64,000 nucleotides of DNA from Lacinutrix sp. C3R15 (GCF_018860825.1 NZ_JAHKPZ010000015.1:310001-374000); one strand, 5' to 3'; positions 51,757 to 60,754 are shown, counted from the first letter of the stretch. Numbers and translations are program-made. Notes: generated from the sequence alone by a model not told the origin.

Positions 51757-54606
51757 ATGAAAACAAGATTACTTTTAATCCTACTTTTAATTGGGAGTGC
51801 AACCTTTGCGCAAACTTATGTTAATATTAATGCTGTAGGAAATAATGATGGAACATCCTGGACAGATGCATATACATCACTACAGACTGCTTTGTCTAAT
51901 TCCAGTATAGGAGAAGAAATTTGGATTGCATCTGGTACATATAAACCGCATGCAACCAATAGAACAGTATATTTTATAATAAATAAAAACGATTTAAAGA
52001 TTTATGGTGGTTTTGCTGGAACAGAATTACAATTAACCGATAGAGTTTTTGGTACAAATGAAACTATTCTATCTGGAGACTTGCAAGATAATGATGTTAA
52101 TACAGCAACGTTTACTTCGAATTATTCTAATAGCACTCGAAATACAGATAATAGCTACCATATTATTAATATTTTATCCTCTGGTAATAATTTGTTATTA
52201 GATGGTTTAACAATTAGTGATGCACATAATAATAGAAGTAGCTCAGAAAGAGGTGGTGCCATATTAAAGGAGAAAACCATATCAGATTTAACAATCAAAA
52301 ATTGTATAATAAAAAATAATGTCGGTAGAAATGACAATGCGGGATTGCATGCAGAGTATGATATGAACAATGCTAACTCAGGTGCTAGAGGCACTTTAGT
52401 TATTGAAAACACAAAATTTATAAGTAACATGTCACGTTGGGGAAGTGGTATTTATTCTTTTGTAAGAGCTAATTCTAATGTAGACATAAGTATTGTAAAT
52501 TGCTTGTTCGATAAAAATATTACAGCAGATTTAAATACAACCGACACAGGATTGTCAGGAAGTGCATCTTGGTTTAGAGCATTAGAAGCACACGCAGGTT
52601 TAAATTTAGATTTAGTTAATAATACTTATATTAATAATATAGATTTGGGTACAGGAAATAGTTTAAATAACCTAAACAGATCTACTGTTGGTATAAGTGA
52701 AGAAATAACCAGTACAGATATAACGTTCAATGCTAATGTGTCTAACTGTATTTTTTGGAATAATAAAACAACAGATAATAATATAACAAGAGCCATTTCA
52801 GATTTACACCTAGAACCAGCTAACCTTAACATTTACAATTCTTTAGATGAGTTAGGGTTTAATGATTTCAGTATTACTAGTAAAACAAATACAAGCTTTA
52901 AATACCCTTATTTTACAGATGCTGTAAATGAAGATTATACATTACTACCAGGTTCTCCTGCAATCGGAACTGGAGATAATACTAAAGTTCCTGTTGGTAT
53001 AACTAAAGATTTAGCTAATAATGCTAGAATTCAACAAACTACTGTAGATATGGGTGCTTTTGAAAGTGCTTACACTTCTTCAATTATAGAAAATATTGCA
53101 TTTGTAAATATAAATGCAACAGGAAACAATGATGGTTCTTCATGGACAGATGCTTATACTAATTTACAAGATGCTATTTTAAGTACTGAATCTGGATCAG
53201 AAATTTGGATAGCTGAAGGAACGTACAATCCAGATGCTTCAGATAGAACGGTTTATTATGAAATTAATAAAGCTAACATAATTATTTATGGTGGTTTTGC
53301 TGGTACTGAAGCACAAATTTCAGAAAGAGTTGTAGGTGCTAACGAAACTATTTTGTCTGGTGATTTACAAAATAACGATGTAAATACTGCAGATTTTGTA
53401 AGCAATTATGCAAACGCTACTCGTAATACAGATAATAGTTACCATTTAATAAATATTGGTCAATCTGGAATCAATTTAGAATTAAATGGTTTAACAATAA
53501 GTGATGTACATAATAATTTAAGTAGTACAGAAAAAGGTGGTGCTATACTTAAAAATGTAAATGTGCCAAAATTAACCATTAGGAATTGCATCATTAAAAA
53601 TAATGTAAGTAGAAATGATAATGCAGGTTTATTTGCTGAGTTTAGATTATTTAATACTAATAATGGACCTAATGGTGCGTTAATAATCGAAAATAGTGTA
53701 TTTGCCAATAATATGTCACGTTTCGGAAGTGCTATTTATTCTTATTTATGGTTTAACACTACAGTAGACGTTGTGGTAGCAAATAGTTTGTTTGAAAATA
53801 ATATTGCAGCAGATCTCTCTTCTTCATTAAAAGGTAGAAGTGGTAGTGCATCTTGGTTTAAAGTGATACAAAATAATTCTGAGCTTAATATTAATTTAGT
53901 AAACAATACCTATGCAAAAAATATAGATACAGGAACAGATCAAGGATTAACCACAACCTTAAAAGGAGTAGTAGTTATAACAAAATCTTCTGGAGTGGTA
54001 AGCGATATTTTTTCGGAAGCTTCAAATTGTGTTTTTTGGGACAATGAAACAACTGGAGGTACAACTTCTCGTGCGTTTTCTTATCAAAATGAAGTGCAAC
54101 CAAACTCTTTAAATATATATAATTCCATTGATGCTTTAGATTTTAATTATGGAATGGTTTCAAGTAAAACAAATACTAGCACAACAAACCCATTATTTAC
54201 AGATGCCGCTAATAACGATTTTACACTACAAATGGGGTCTCCTGCTATAGACTCTGGAGATAATAGTAAAATACAAGCAGGAATAATGACAGATTTATTA
54301 GGTAAAGACAGAATATTTAACACTACTGTAGATATGGGAGCTTATGAATATGGCTCTACTTTAGATATAGAAGATGTTGAAACTAAAAATGATTTTGTAA
54401 TCTACCCAAACCCAACATCTAATATGGTATATATTAAAATGACTCAAGACTTATTTAAAGCAGAAATATTTAATATACAAGGCCAAAAAGTGCTAGAGAG
54501 TAGCAACAAAAAAATAGAAGTTACTAACCTTGCTAACGGAATGTATTTATTGCAAATAGAAGATACAGCAGGAAACCAAAATACAAAAAGGTTTATAAAA
54601 AATTAA
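51757..54606 (+). CDS. Secreted parallel beta-helix protein with T9SS sorting domain and internal duplication
   Basis: This 949-residue exported protein has a signal peptide ending TFAQ at residue 19. Two similar units of about 425 residues follow (about 21-447 and 449-870), each starting with VNINAxGNNDG, passing through IYGGFAGTE, NETILSGDLQxNDVNTA, NTDNSYH, GLTISD, GGAILK and IKNCIIKNNV-type segments, and ending in TVDMGA. The pattern fits right-handed parallel beta-helix proteins (choice-of-anchor Q type). The last 75 residues form a type A T9SS sorting domain ending RFIKN. Its role could be polysaccharide binding or adhesion; no catalytic residues are recognisable. Confidence 0.85.
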   Translation: MKTRLLLILLLIGSATFAQTYVNINAVGNNDGTSWTDAYTSLQTALSNSSIGEEIWIASGTYKPHATNRTVYFIINKNDLKIYGGFAGTELQLTDRVFGTNETILSGDLQDNDVNTATFTSNYSNSTRNTDNSYHIINILSSGNNLLLDGLTISDAHNNRSSSERGGAILKEKTISDLTIKNCIIKNNVGRNDNAGLHAEYDMNNANSGARGTLVIENTKFISNMSRWGSGIYSFVRANSNVDISIVNCLFDKNITADLNTTDTGLSGSASWFRALEAHAGLNLDLVNNTYINNIDLGTGNSLNNLNRSTVGISEEITSTDITFNANVSNCIFWNNKTTDNNITRAISDLHLEPANLNIYNSLDELGFNDFSITSKTNTSFKYPYFTDAVNEDYTLLPGSPAIGTGDNTKVPVGITKDLANNARIQQTTVDMGAFESAYTSSIIENIAFVNINATGNNDGSSWTDAYTNLQDAILSTESGSEIWIAEGTYNPDASDRTVYYEINKANIIIYGGFAGTEAQISERVVGANETILSGDLQNNDVNTADFVSNYANATRNTDNSYHLINIGQSGINLELNGLTISDVHNNLSSTEKGGAILKNVNVPKLTIRNCIIKNNVSRNDNAGLFAEFRLFNTNNGPNGALIIENSVFANNMSRFGSAIYSYLWFNTTVDVVVANSLFENNIAADLSSSLKGRSGSASWFKVIQNNSELNINLVNNTYAKNIDTGTDQGLTTTLKGVVVITKSSGVVSDIFSEASNCVFWDNETTGGTTSRAFSYQNEVQPNSLNIYNSIDALDFNYGMVSSKTNTSTTNPLFTDAANNDFTLQMGSPAIDSGDNSKIQAGIMTDLLGKDRIFNTTVDMGAYEYGSTLDIEDVETKNDFVIYPNPTSNMVYIKMTQDLFKAEIFNIQGQKVLESSNKKIEVTNLANGMYLLQIEDTAGNQNTKRFIKN
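51817..54360 (+). repeat. Tandem internal duplication in the beta-helix gene
   Basis: The segment from 51817 is repeated in frame from 53101, offset by 1284 bases (428 codons). Both copies run from a VNINA motif to a TVDMGA motif. The copies differ at many positions, so the duplication is old and not an assembly error. Confidence 0.8.
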
Positions 54607-54628
54607 AGACGCTATTAATCCGTTTTTA

Positions 54629-54665
54629 AAAGTTGGGCTATTTCGGTAGCTCAGCTTTTTTTTAA
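54629..54665 (+). terminator. Terminator of the beta-helix gene
   Basis: A stem AAGTTGGGCTA/TAGCTCAGCTT with two G-T pairs closes a short TTTCGG loop, and a T-run follows. Confidence 0.7.
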
Positions 54666-54680
54666 GTTATTATCTAAATT

Positions 54681-54764
54681 ATGAATTACTTAAAACAAAA
54701 AAAGTTAGAGTTGTTTTTAATAGCTCTTTATACTGCGATTGCAATTTTGATATATGGAATCTAA
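54681..54764 (+). CDS. Possible 27-residue membrane peptide
   Basis: A complete small frame runs from ATG to TAA. The peptide has a basic, polar N-terminus (MNYLKQKKLELFL) and a hydrophobic helix (LIALYTAIAILIYGI), the layout of bacterial single-pass small proteins. It follows the beta-helix terminator and is convergent with the DUF423 gene eight bases away. There is no recognisable ribosome-binding site or promoter, so expression is uncertain. Confidence 0.35.
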   Translation: MNYLKQKKLELFLIALYTAIAILIYGI

Positions 54765-54772
54765 TTTCTTTC

Positions 54773-55141
54773 TTAGAAGAAATGAATCAATACTAACAAC
54801 CAACCAATAACTAAAAGCAAGCCACCAATTGGAGTAATTGGCCCTAAAAAACGAAGCTTTTTACCTTTAGCATCCGATAAAACCAATCCGTAAATACTAA
54901 AGGAAAACAATATAATTCCTAGAGTAAAACACCAATAAATAGCTGAGGTTATGGTGTTAAAATTAAAACCTAATACTAATAATACTATAGCATGATACAT
55001 TTGATATTTTACGCCAACTTCAAAACTTTGTAATTGTTCTGTAGATAAAATTTTCTTTAAAGCATGTGCACCAAAAGCACCAAAAATTACAGATAACATT
55101 CCAAAAAGAGCAGCAGTAATAAGTATCATTTGTTGTGTCAT
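54773..55141 (-). CDS. DUF423 membrane protein
   Basis: This 122-residue protein has four hydrophobic segments and the family sequence FGAFGAHALKKILSTEQLQSFEVGVKYQMYH, with GPITPIGGLLLVIGW near the end. DUF423 (YwdK-like) proteins are inner-membrane proteins of unknown function. It is the last gene of a likely operon map-DUF3050-methyltransferase-DUF423, 11 bases after the methyltransferase. Confidence 0.9.
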   Translation of the reverse strand: MTQQMILITAALFGMLSVIFGAFGAHALKKILSTEQLQSFEVGVKYQMYHAIVLLVLGFNFNTITSAIYWCFTLGIILFSFSIYGLVLSDAKGKKLRFLGPITPIGGLLLVIGWLLVLIHFF

Positions 55142-55152
55142 TACAGTACGTT

Positions 55153-55932
55153 TTAAACGGTTGTTTTGGTTTTGTAAACCACAGGAATAATTTCGCCTTT
55201 GGCTAAACAGTATTTTTCAATTTCTTCTTTAGTAAGTCTTGCGGTATAATCTTCTTCATTAACCATAAAACCTATCTCTCTTAGCTTGTTAAAATAATCG
55301 TAGCCATATACACGAACATGATCGTATTGCCCAAAAATTTTAGCACGCTCTTTCTTGTCAGTAATCGAATTATCTTCAAAAGTAGTTTGTCTACTTAAAT
55401 CTTGCGGAATTTGAAATATACCATATCCACCAGGTTTTAAAACACGAAATAATTCTTGCATGGCCTTGGTGTCGTCTGGAATATGTTCTAAAACATGATT
55501 ACATAAAATAATGTCATAGCTATTATCTGCAAACGGAAGGTTGCATATATCTGCCTTTACATCTGCAATAGGAGATAGTAAATCTGTGGTAGTATATTCT
55601 AAGTTTTTAAGTTTTCTAAAACGATCTAAAAAACATTGTTCTGGAGCAAAATGAAGCACGCTTTTTTTAGCAGTAAAAAAATCGGTTTCGTTTTGTAGAT
55701 ATAACCAAAGTAATCGGTGTCTTTCTAAAGATAGAGTAGAAGGAGAAAGTACATTGTCTCGTTGCTTTTCATAACCATAAGATAGAAAGCTTTTAAAGCT
55801 TTTGCCGTCAATAGGATCTGTGTAAGTATTTCCTTTTAAAAAGTAGGCTAAAATAGGACGCGCAATATAACTTAGCCTAATTAACAAAGGCCTTGGAATA
55901 ATGTTTAGTATGAGTTTGAATATTTTTTTCAA
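55153..55932 (-). CDS. Class I SAM-dependent methyltransferase
   Basis: This 259-residue protein has a Rossmann-like methyltransferase core. The SAM site appears as VLHFAPEQCFLDRFRK with acidic YTTTDL. CNLPFADNSYDIILCNHVLEHIPDDTKAMQELFRVLKPGGYGIFQIP gives the usual motifs II and III. The N-terminal 50 residues are basic and hydrophobic (IPRPLLIRLSYIARPILAYF), possibly membrane-associating. The substrate is not evident. It lies five bases after the DUF3050 gene and 11 before the DUF423 gene, so co-transcription is likely. Confidence 0.85.
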   Translation of the reverse strand: MKKIFKLILNIIPRPLLIRLSYIARPILAYFLKGNTYTDPIDGKSFKSFLSYGYEKQRDNVLSPSTLSLERHRLLWLYLQNETDFFTAKKSVLHFAPEQCFLDRFRKLKNLEYTTTDLLSPIADVKADICNLPFADNSYDIILCNHVLEHIPDDTKAMQELFRVLKPGGYGIFQIPQDLSRQTTFEDNSITDKKERAKIFGQYDHVRVYGYDYFNKLREIGFMVNEEDYTARLTKEEIEKYCLAKGEIIPVVYKTKTTV

Positions 55933-55937
55933 AAGTA

Positions 55938-56717
55938 TTATGCTTCAACAGCTGTATTGCTAATTAAATTATAAATACCATCCCAAAGAGCAATGCGTTG
56001 TTGTAAGGCTTTTTTTGCAACTTCTAAAACGTCTTTCCATTTTTGGTTGTCATCACCACATAACTCTTCAATCATTTTTAAAGATAATGGTCCATGCTCA
56101 TCGCCATCTAATTCTATATGACGATTCAAGTAATACGTTAATTTACTATAAGAATTATCGCTGGTTTTAGATTTGTCAATAATTTGAAAAAACATATCAG
56201 GTATCACATCTTCACGTCCAAAAGTAAAGGCAGAAGCTATTTTATGAGGAGCGTTAGTGGCAATTACATCAAATGTAAATTGTACAAATTGTAGTGTTTC
56301 TGTATTTAAATTAGCCTTAATAGCAGCTTCATCTATAGAAAGGCCATCTTGTATACAACCAATAAATAACGTTATTTGGTTAGTGTTTGCATCAATTTGG
56401 TGCATGGCATCTAAATACATTTCGTAATGACTTTTAGGTATTCCTAATTCATTGACATCGCTTTCTTCGCCTAATACAATTTCATTAATAAAACGAGAAG
56501 TAGCAGGATTTGCAACAGGTACCCAAGGCACAGAAGTTGTGGTTAAATGATTTTGAAGCGCTTTTAATAAAGACATAAAATCCCAAACAGCAAATACATG
56601 TTGCTCCATAAAAGACTTTATATCTTCAACCGAAGATAAAGCACGATATAATTGATGTGAGTTAAGTGCTTCTCTTAATGCGGTTAACTCATTTTCTATA
56701 TATGTAATATTATTCAT
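55938..56717 (-). CDS. DUF3050 family protein, possible haem-oxygenase-like metal oxidase
   Basis: This 259-residue, mostly helical cytoplasmic protein matches DUF3050 by [39 protein letters not shown] and [18 protein letters not shown]. The clustered His/Glu/Asp (EQH early, E in [18 protein letters not shown] late) resemble metal ligands of haem-oxygenase-like di-iron oxidases, although the last motif has HxxxDxxxH rather than HxxxDxxH spacing. A redox role is therefore a guess. It is in a tight operon with map (nine-base gap) and a methyltransferase. Confidence 0.82.
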   Translation of the reverse strand: MNNITYIENELTALREALNSHQLYRALSSVEDIKSFMEQHVFAVWDFMSLLKALQNHLTTTSVPWVPVANPATSRFINEIVLGEESDVNELGIPKSHYEMYLDAMHQIDANTNQITLFIGCIQDGLSIDEAAIKANLNTETLQFVQFTFDVIATNAPHKIASAFTFGREDVIPDMFFQIIDKSKTSDNSYSKLTYYLNRHIELDGDEHGPLSLKMIEELCGDDNQKWKDVLEVAKKALQQRIALWDGIYNLISNTAVEA

Positions 56718-56726
56718 TATAAAGTA

Positions 56727-57545
56727 TTAAAGTACAAGAGGTTGTTGTCTAAACTCTAGTTCTTCATCACTGGTAATACCTAAGGCATCATAGATATAGG
56801 CAAAGGTAGAAAGTAGTTCTGGTTTACCATCTACTATGGCTACATCATGCTCAAAATGGGCAGATGGTTTTTTGTCTAGAGTAGTAATAGTCCAACCATC
56901 TCTATGTTGTTTTATGCGTTGTGTACCAAGGTTAATCATTGGTTCAATAGCTACAACCATACCTTCAATAAATTTCTTTCCGCGTCCGCGTTTACCATAA
57001 TTTGGCATTTCTGGATCTTCATGCATTTTTCGTCCTAAACCATGACCTACTAACTCTCTTACCACACCATAACCATGGTCTTCACAATATTTTTGAATTG
57101 CAAAACCAACATCACCAACACGGTTGTTTACTTTAAACTCACGAATACCAACATATAAAGACTCTTTAGTAACTTGTAGTAATTTTTTGGTTTCAGGAGC
57201 GATTTCACCAACAGCAAAAGTGTAGGCATGATCTCCATAAAAACCGTCTTTAATGGCACCACAATCTATAGAAATGATATCTCCTTCTACTAAAGGGGTA
57301 TTATTAGGTATACCATGAACTACTTGTTCATTAGGACTCATACAAAGGGTGTTTGGAAAATCATACAAACCTAAAAAGCCAGGTATTGCTCCTTGATCTC
57401 TAATACAAGTTTCTGCAAGTTTATCTAGTTCTAAAGTAGTAACTCCTGGTTTTACAGCTTTAGCTATTTCTCCTAAAGTTTTAGATACTACTAATGCAGC
57501 TTCACGCATTAATTCTATTTCTTCTCTTGTTTTTACTATAATCAT
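56727..57545 (-). CDS. map: Type I methionine aminopeptidase
   Basis: It removes the initiator Met from new proteins. The 272 residues follow the bacterial type I family: VVHGIPNNTPLVEGDIISIDCG and GFYGDHAYTFAVG carry two Asp metal ligands, GHGLGRKMHEDPEMPNYG contributes the His, and VVAIEPMINLG and HFEHDVAIV the two Glu-side ligands. It is the first gene of the map-DUF3050-methyltransferase-DUF423 unit, with a -7 box close upstream. It is not linked to secY or infA as in many bacteria, so it may be an additional copy; the sequence cannot show this. Confidence 0.95.
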   Translation of the reverse strand: MIIVKTREEIELMREAALVVSKTLGEIAKAVKPGVTTLELDKLAETCIRDQGAIPGFLGLYDFPNTLCMSPNEQVVHGIPNNTPLVEGDIISIDCGAIKDGFYGDHAYTFAVGEIAPETKKLLQVTKESLYVGIREFKVNNRVGDVGFAIQKYCEDHGYGVVRELVGHGLGRKMHEDPEMPNYGKRGRGKKFIEGMVVAIEPMINLGTQRIKQHRDGWTITTLDKKPSAHFEHDVAIVDGKPELLSTFAYIYDALGITSDEELEFRQQPLVL

Positions 57546-57565
57546 AAGGCATAAAAAATATTGTG

Positions 57566-57573
57566 CAAAGATA
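57566..57573 (-). promoter_or_regulatory. map operon promoter -7 box
   Basis: The minus strand reads TATCTTTG, an exact TAnnTTTG match 21 bases before the map start, implying a very short leader. Confidence 0.45.
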
Positions 57574-57766
57574 CTAAAAATTACAAGGCATGCTTTTTTA
57601 TTGAAAGAGGATATTTTGCAGTTGGATACTTTTTTTTAAAGCAACCTGTATATAAGAATAAATAGAAATGTTTTTATAAGTGAAATGCTTAAACAGTATC
57701 TGTTTATTAACTGCTTATGACAGTGTTGTTATAAGTCTATTTATGGTGCTGAAAAAGAAATTAAGA

Positions 57767-58186
57767 TTAACTATTCTTTTTAAAAAAGGAAAAGAAGCCT
57801 TTCTTTTTTTTGGGTGTTTTTTGGTTGTATTTTGGGTTAGATAGATATTGGTATACTTCTCCCCAACCTAAAAAACCTCCAATATTTCTGTCGTCAATAA
57901 ATAAATCTGCATGAATTTTTCTGCTTTTAGATGCATCAAATACTTCTTCAGGAAAACTTTTATTTACTGCATAAAACTCTATGCCTTTACTTTTACAAAA
58001 AGCAACAGCTTCGTCTAGTTGTTGCCCACTTCTGTAGGTCCATAAAATTAAACGATGCCCATCTGCTTGTAATTGTTTAAGAGTGTCTATGGCAAATAAT
58101 TTTGGCTTTCCAATTTTAGGGTAGGCATCATCTACAATAGTTCCATCAAAATCAATGGCAAGAATAAGTTTGTCGTTAAAATTCAT
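57767..58186 (-). CDS. HAD-superfamily hydrolase (BT0820 type)
   Basis: This 139-residue phosphatase-like protein has the HAD nucleophile motif AIDFDGTIVDDAYPKIG, motif II in LILWTYRSGQQ and the acidic motif IV LFIDDRNIGGFLGWGEVYQYL. It lacks a cap domain. I match it to the BT0820 family from memory; the substrate is not known. The C-terminal 20 residues are very Lys-rich. It is a single gene with 220 bases of featureless sequence on the map side. Confidence 0.85.
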   Translation of the reverse strand: MNFNDKLILAIDFDGTIVDDAYPKIGKPKLFAIDTLKQLQADGHRLILWTYRSGQQLDEAVAFCKSKGIEFYAVNKSFPEEVFDASKSRKIHADLFIDDRNIGGFLGWGEVYQYLSNPKYNQKTPKKKKGFFSFFKKNS

Positions 58187-58259
58187 TATTGTATTAAATA
58201 GTTTGTAAAAATAGAAACTTTAGGGTTGTATTTGTGTTACGGTTTTCTTTGTTTTAATA

Positions 58260-58299
58260 AAGAACACCTCTCTGTTTTTACCAGCAGAGAGGTGTTCTT
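58260..58299 (-). terminator. Terminator of gpmI
   Basis: A perfect 15-bp stem (AAGAACACCTCTCTG and CAGAGAGGTGTTCTT) with a ten-base loop lies just beyond the gpmI stop at 58304. Confidence 0.88.
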
Positions 58300-58303
58300 A
58301 TTT

Positions 58304-59821
58304 TTAAACTAAAGATTTTTGTGTCATAGCTTCTGGTTGTTCTACACCAATTAGTTTTAAAACAGTAGGAGCAATGTCTCCTAAAATTCCATCATGAATG
58401 TGCTTAATGTCTTTGTCTATTAAAATAATAGGAACAGGGTTAGTAGTATGCGCAGTATTTGGTGATCCGTCAGGATTTATCATGGTTTCACAATTACCAT
58501 GATCTGCAATTAGTATGGTTGTATAGTTGTTTTTTAATGCTGTAGTTACTACTTTTTCAACACAAGTATCTACAGCTTCGCATGCTTTTATAGCTGCTTT
58601 CATCACTCCTGTGTGGCCAACCATATCTCCATTAGCAAAGTTTAAGCATACAAAATCTGCTTCGCCTTTTTCTAGTTCAGGAACTAAAGCATCGGTAAGC
58701 TCAAAGGCACTCATTTCTGGTTTTAAATCATAGGTAGCAACTTTAGGCGAGTTTTTTAATATTCTGCTTTCTCCTTTAAAAGGTTCTTCTCTTCCACCAG
58801 AAAAGAAAAAGGTAACATGCGGATATTTCTCTGTTTCTGCAATACGTATTTGCTTTTTGTTGTTTTTTTCTAATACTTCACCAAGTGTTTCTGTTAAATT
58901 GTCTTTATCATATATTACGTGTATTCCTTTAAAAGAATCATCATAATTAGTCATGGTTACATAATGCAAATTTAATTTATGCATGTTTTGCTCATGAAAA
59001 TCTTTTTGAGATAAAGCTTCGGTTAATTGTCTGCCTCGATCTGTTCTAAAATTAAAAAACACAACTACATCATCTTCTTGAATTTTTGCAATAGGTTGGT
59101 TATTGGCATCTACAGCAATAATTGGTTTTATAAATTCATCGGTAATATCTTCATCATAATTTTCTCGAATAGATTTTAAGATATTACTAGAAAGTTTTCC
59201 TTTACCATTAACCATAGCGTCATAGGCAAGTTTAACACGTTCCCAACGTTTATCTCTATCCATGGCATAGTATCTTCCCGTTACAGAAGCTATTTTGGTG
59301 TTTTTATTTTCAAGATATTCTTCCAGCTCTGTAATAAAACCATAACCAGATTTTGGGTCTACATCACGACCATCTGTAAAGGCATGGATATAAGATTTTT
59401 TAATATCATATTTTTCAACCGCATCAACTAAACCTAGTAGGTGTTTAATGTGAGAATGTACACCTCCATCACTAACTAAACCTAAAAAATGTACTGCTTT
59501 ATTGTTTTCTTTAGCATAGTTAAAAGCATCAACAAGTGCTTTTTCTTGAGCTAAGGTTTTGTTTTTTACAGCTAAATTTATTTTTACTAAATCTTGATAT
59601 ACAATGCGTCCTGCACCAAGATTCATATGTCCAACTTCAGAATTTCCCATTTGCCCTTCCGGTAAACCAACATGTAAACCATCTGTACGTAAAGAAGCAT
59701 TAGGGTATTTGGTATATAGAGAATCTATAAAATGGGTGTCTGCATTATCTATTGCAGAAACTTTTGGGTCTGGAGATTTTCCCCAGCCATCTAAAATCAT
59801 TAAAATAACTTTCTTATGCAT
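58304..59821 (-). CDS. gpmI: 2,3-bisphosphoglycerate-independent phosphoglycerate mutase
   Basis: It interconverts 3- and 2-phosphoglycerate in glycolysis with a manganese-dependent mechanism. The 505 residues show the metal-binding MILDGWG start, the phospho-Ser in GQMGNSEVGHMNLGAGR, FTDGRDVDPKSGYG, RYYAMDRDKRWERV and NFRTDRGRQL. LIADHGNCE and NTAHTTNPVP complete the alkaline-phosphatase-like metal sites. It is a single-gene unit, with a -7 box 20 bases before the start and a strong terminator after it. Confidence 0.97.
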   Translation of the reverse strand: MHKKVILMILDGWGKSPDPKVSAIDNADTHFIDSLYTKYPNASLRTDGLHVGLPEGQMGNSEVGHMNLGAGRIVYQDLVKINLAVKNKTLAQEKALVDAFNYAKENNKAVHFLGLVSDGGVHSHIKHLLGLVDAVEKYDIKKSYIHAFTDGRDVDPKSGYGFITELEEYLENKNTKIASVTGRYYAMDRDKRWERVKLAYDAMVNGKGKLSSNILKSIRENYDEDITDEFIKPIIAVDANNQPIAKIQEDDVVVFFNFRTDRGRQLTEALSQKDFHEQNMHKLNLHYVTMTNYDDSFKGIHVIYDKDNLTETLGEVLEKNNKKQIRIAETEKYPHVTFFFSGGREEPFKGESRILKNSPKVATYDLKPEMSAFELTDALVPELEKGEADFVCLNFANGDMVGHTGVMKAAIKACEAVDTCVEKVVTTALKNNYTTILIADHGNCETMINPDGSPNTAHTTNPVPIILIDKDIKHIHDGILGDIAPTVLKLIGVEQPEAMTQKSLV

Positions 59822-59840
59822 GTGATGTAATTTTGTGAAC

Positions 59841-59848
59841 CAAATATA
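59841..59848 (-). promoter_or_regulatory. gpmI promoter -7 box
   Basis: The minus strand reads TATATTTG, an exact TAnnTTTG match 20 bases before the gpmI start. Confidence 0.45.
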
Positions 59849-59963
59849 AAAAAAAGAATGCCGACGTTTCAGGAACTTAGGTATAGATTCTGTTTTTTTA
59901 TGCTATTGTATTATATATGGATGCTTTTTTATATAATTTGTAAGTTTTGAAACGCTTAGTGAT

Positions 59964-60692
59964 TTACAAAAGGTCAGGATTAATATCTAATATGTTTTCG
60001 TTTAGGTAGGTTTTTAAAAATGCCTGGGTTAAATATTCATTTCCTAGCAGTTGTTCTTTTTCTAGCATTTCTTGAATGTTTATCTTCTTGTATGTTTTTA
60101 AGAAGTTTTGCGAAAGTGGCTTGTAGCTATAATGCCAAGGTTCATATTTAAATCCTTTTCTACCTGCATCTTTGGTATATACTAAATAGAAACCAAAAGA
60201 ATTAGCGTGTTTATCCATCCATTTTTTTAAATGTATGTAAGCACCATTATTGTGAAAATTTTCTTCGCGAAGCACATATTTAGGAGAACGCACATTAGCA
60301 TCAATAATATCTATATCTGTTGCCCAATGGTGTCTTGAGGTTCCTGGTATGGTTGAATAATTAATTATTTTTTTAATGCTTTGCACTTGGGTTAAACCTT
60401 GGTTTTTATAGCGTTTGTATTTGCGCTCCCAAATACTTTTTTGATGGTTAAAACTTCTGTAGCTTGAAACGATTTGAATGCTAATTCCTTCTTTTAAAGC
60501 TTCGTTTTTCATTTTTATAAAGGCAAAATGTGCAGCTTCTCTTAATGCATAACCATCACCAAAAAGTTTTGGGTTTCCTTTACCAATAAGTTCTTGTATA
60601 GCGATTGTGTTTTTAGCAAAAGTAATATTAGGTATGGTTGCTAAGGTTAATGTAGATAAAGCTGTTGTCTTTATGAATTTTCTTCTTTTCAA
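59964..60692 (-). CDS. M15-family D-Ala-D-Ala carboxypeptidase-like protein with Tat-type signal
   Basis: This exported peptidase of the VanY/M15B type has 242 residues. The N-terminus KRRKFIKTTALSTLTLATIP has a twin-Arg motif and a modest hydrophobic stretch, as in Tat substrates. The catalytic domain has SSYRSFNHQKSIWERK, a zinc-binding SRHHWATDIDI, and EPWHYSY with the second His ligand. It should trim peptidoglycan stem peptides in the periplasm. It is divergent from the GNAT gene. Confidence 0.87.
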   Translation of the reverse strand: MKRRKFIKTTALSTLTLATIPNITFAKNTIAIQELIGKGNPKLFGDGYALREAAHFAFIKMKNEALKEGISIQIVSSYRSFNHQKSIWERKYKRYKNQGLTQVQSIKKIINYSTIPGTSRHHWATDIDIIDANVRSPKYVLREENFHNNGAYIHLKKWMDKHANSFGFYLVYTKDAGRKGFKYEPWHYSYKPLSQNFLKTYKKINIQEMLEKEQLLGNEYLTQAFLKTYLNENILDINPDLL

Positions 60693-60720
60693 TATAATTT
60701 TATAAGTACGATTGATGCAT

Positions 60721-60728
60721 CAAAATTA
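60721..60728 (-). promoter_or_regulatory. M15 peptidase promoter -7 box
   Basis: The minus strand reads TAATTTTG, an exact TAnnTTTG match 29 bases before the peptidase start. A near match (TAAATTTA, 60731-60738) on the plus strand could serve the divergent GNAT gene, so the two promoters would be back to back. Confidence 0.45.
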
Positions 60729-60754
60729 ACTAAATTTACAATAAAATTATTGTT

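Noticed and set aside
51817-54360. Duplication in the beta-helix gene as an assembly artefact
   Set aside because: The two copies differ at many codons, so they are diverged repeats and not a copy error.
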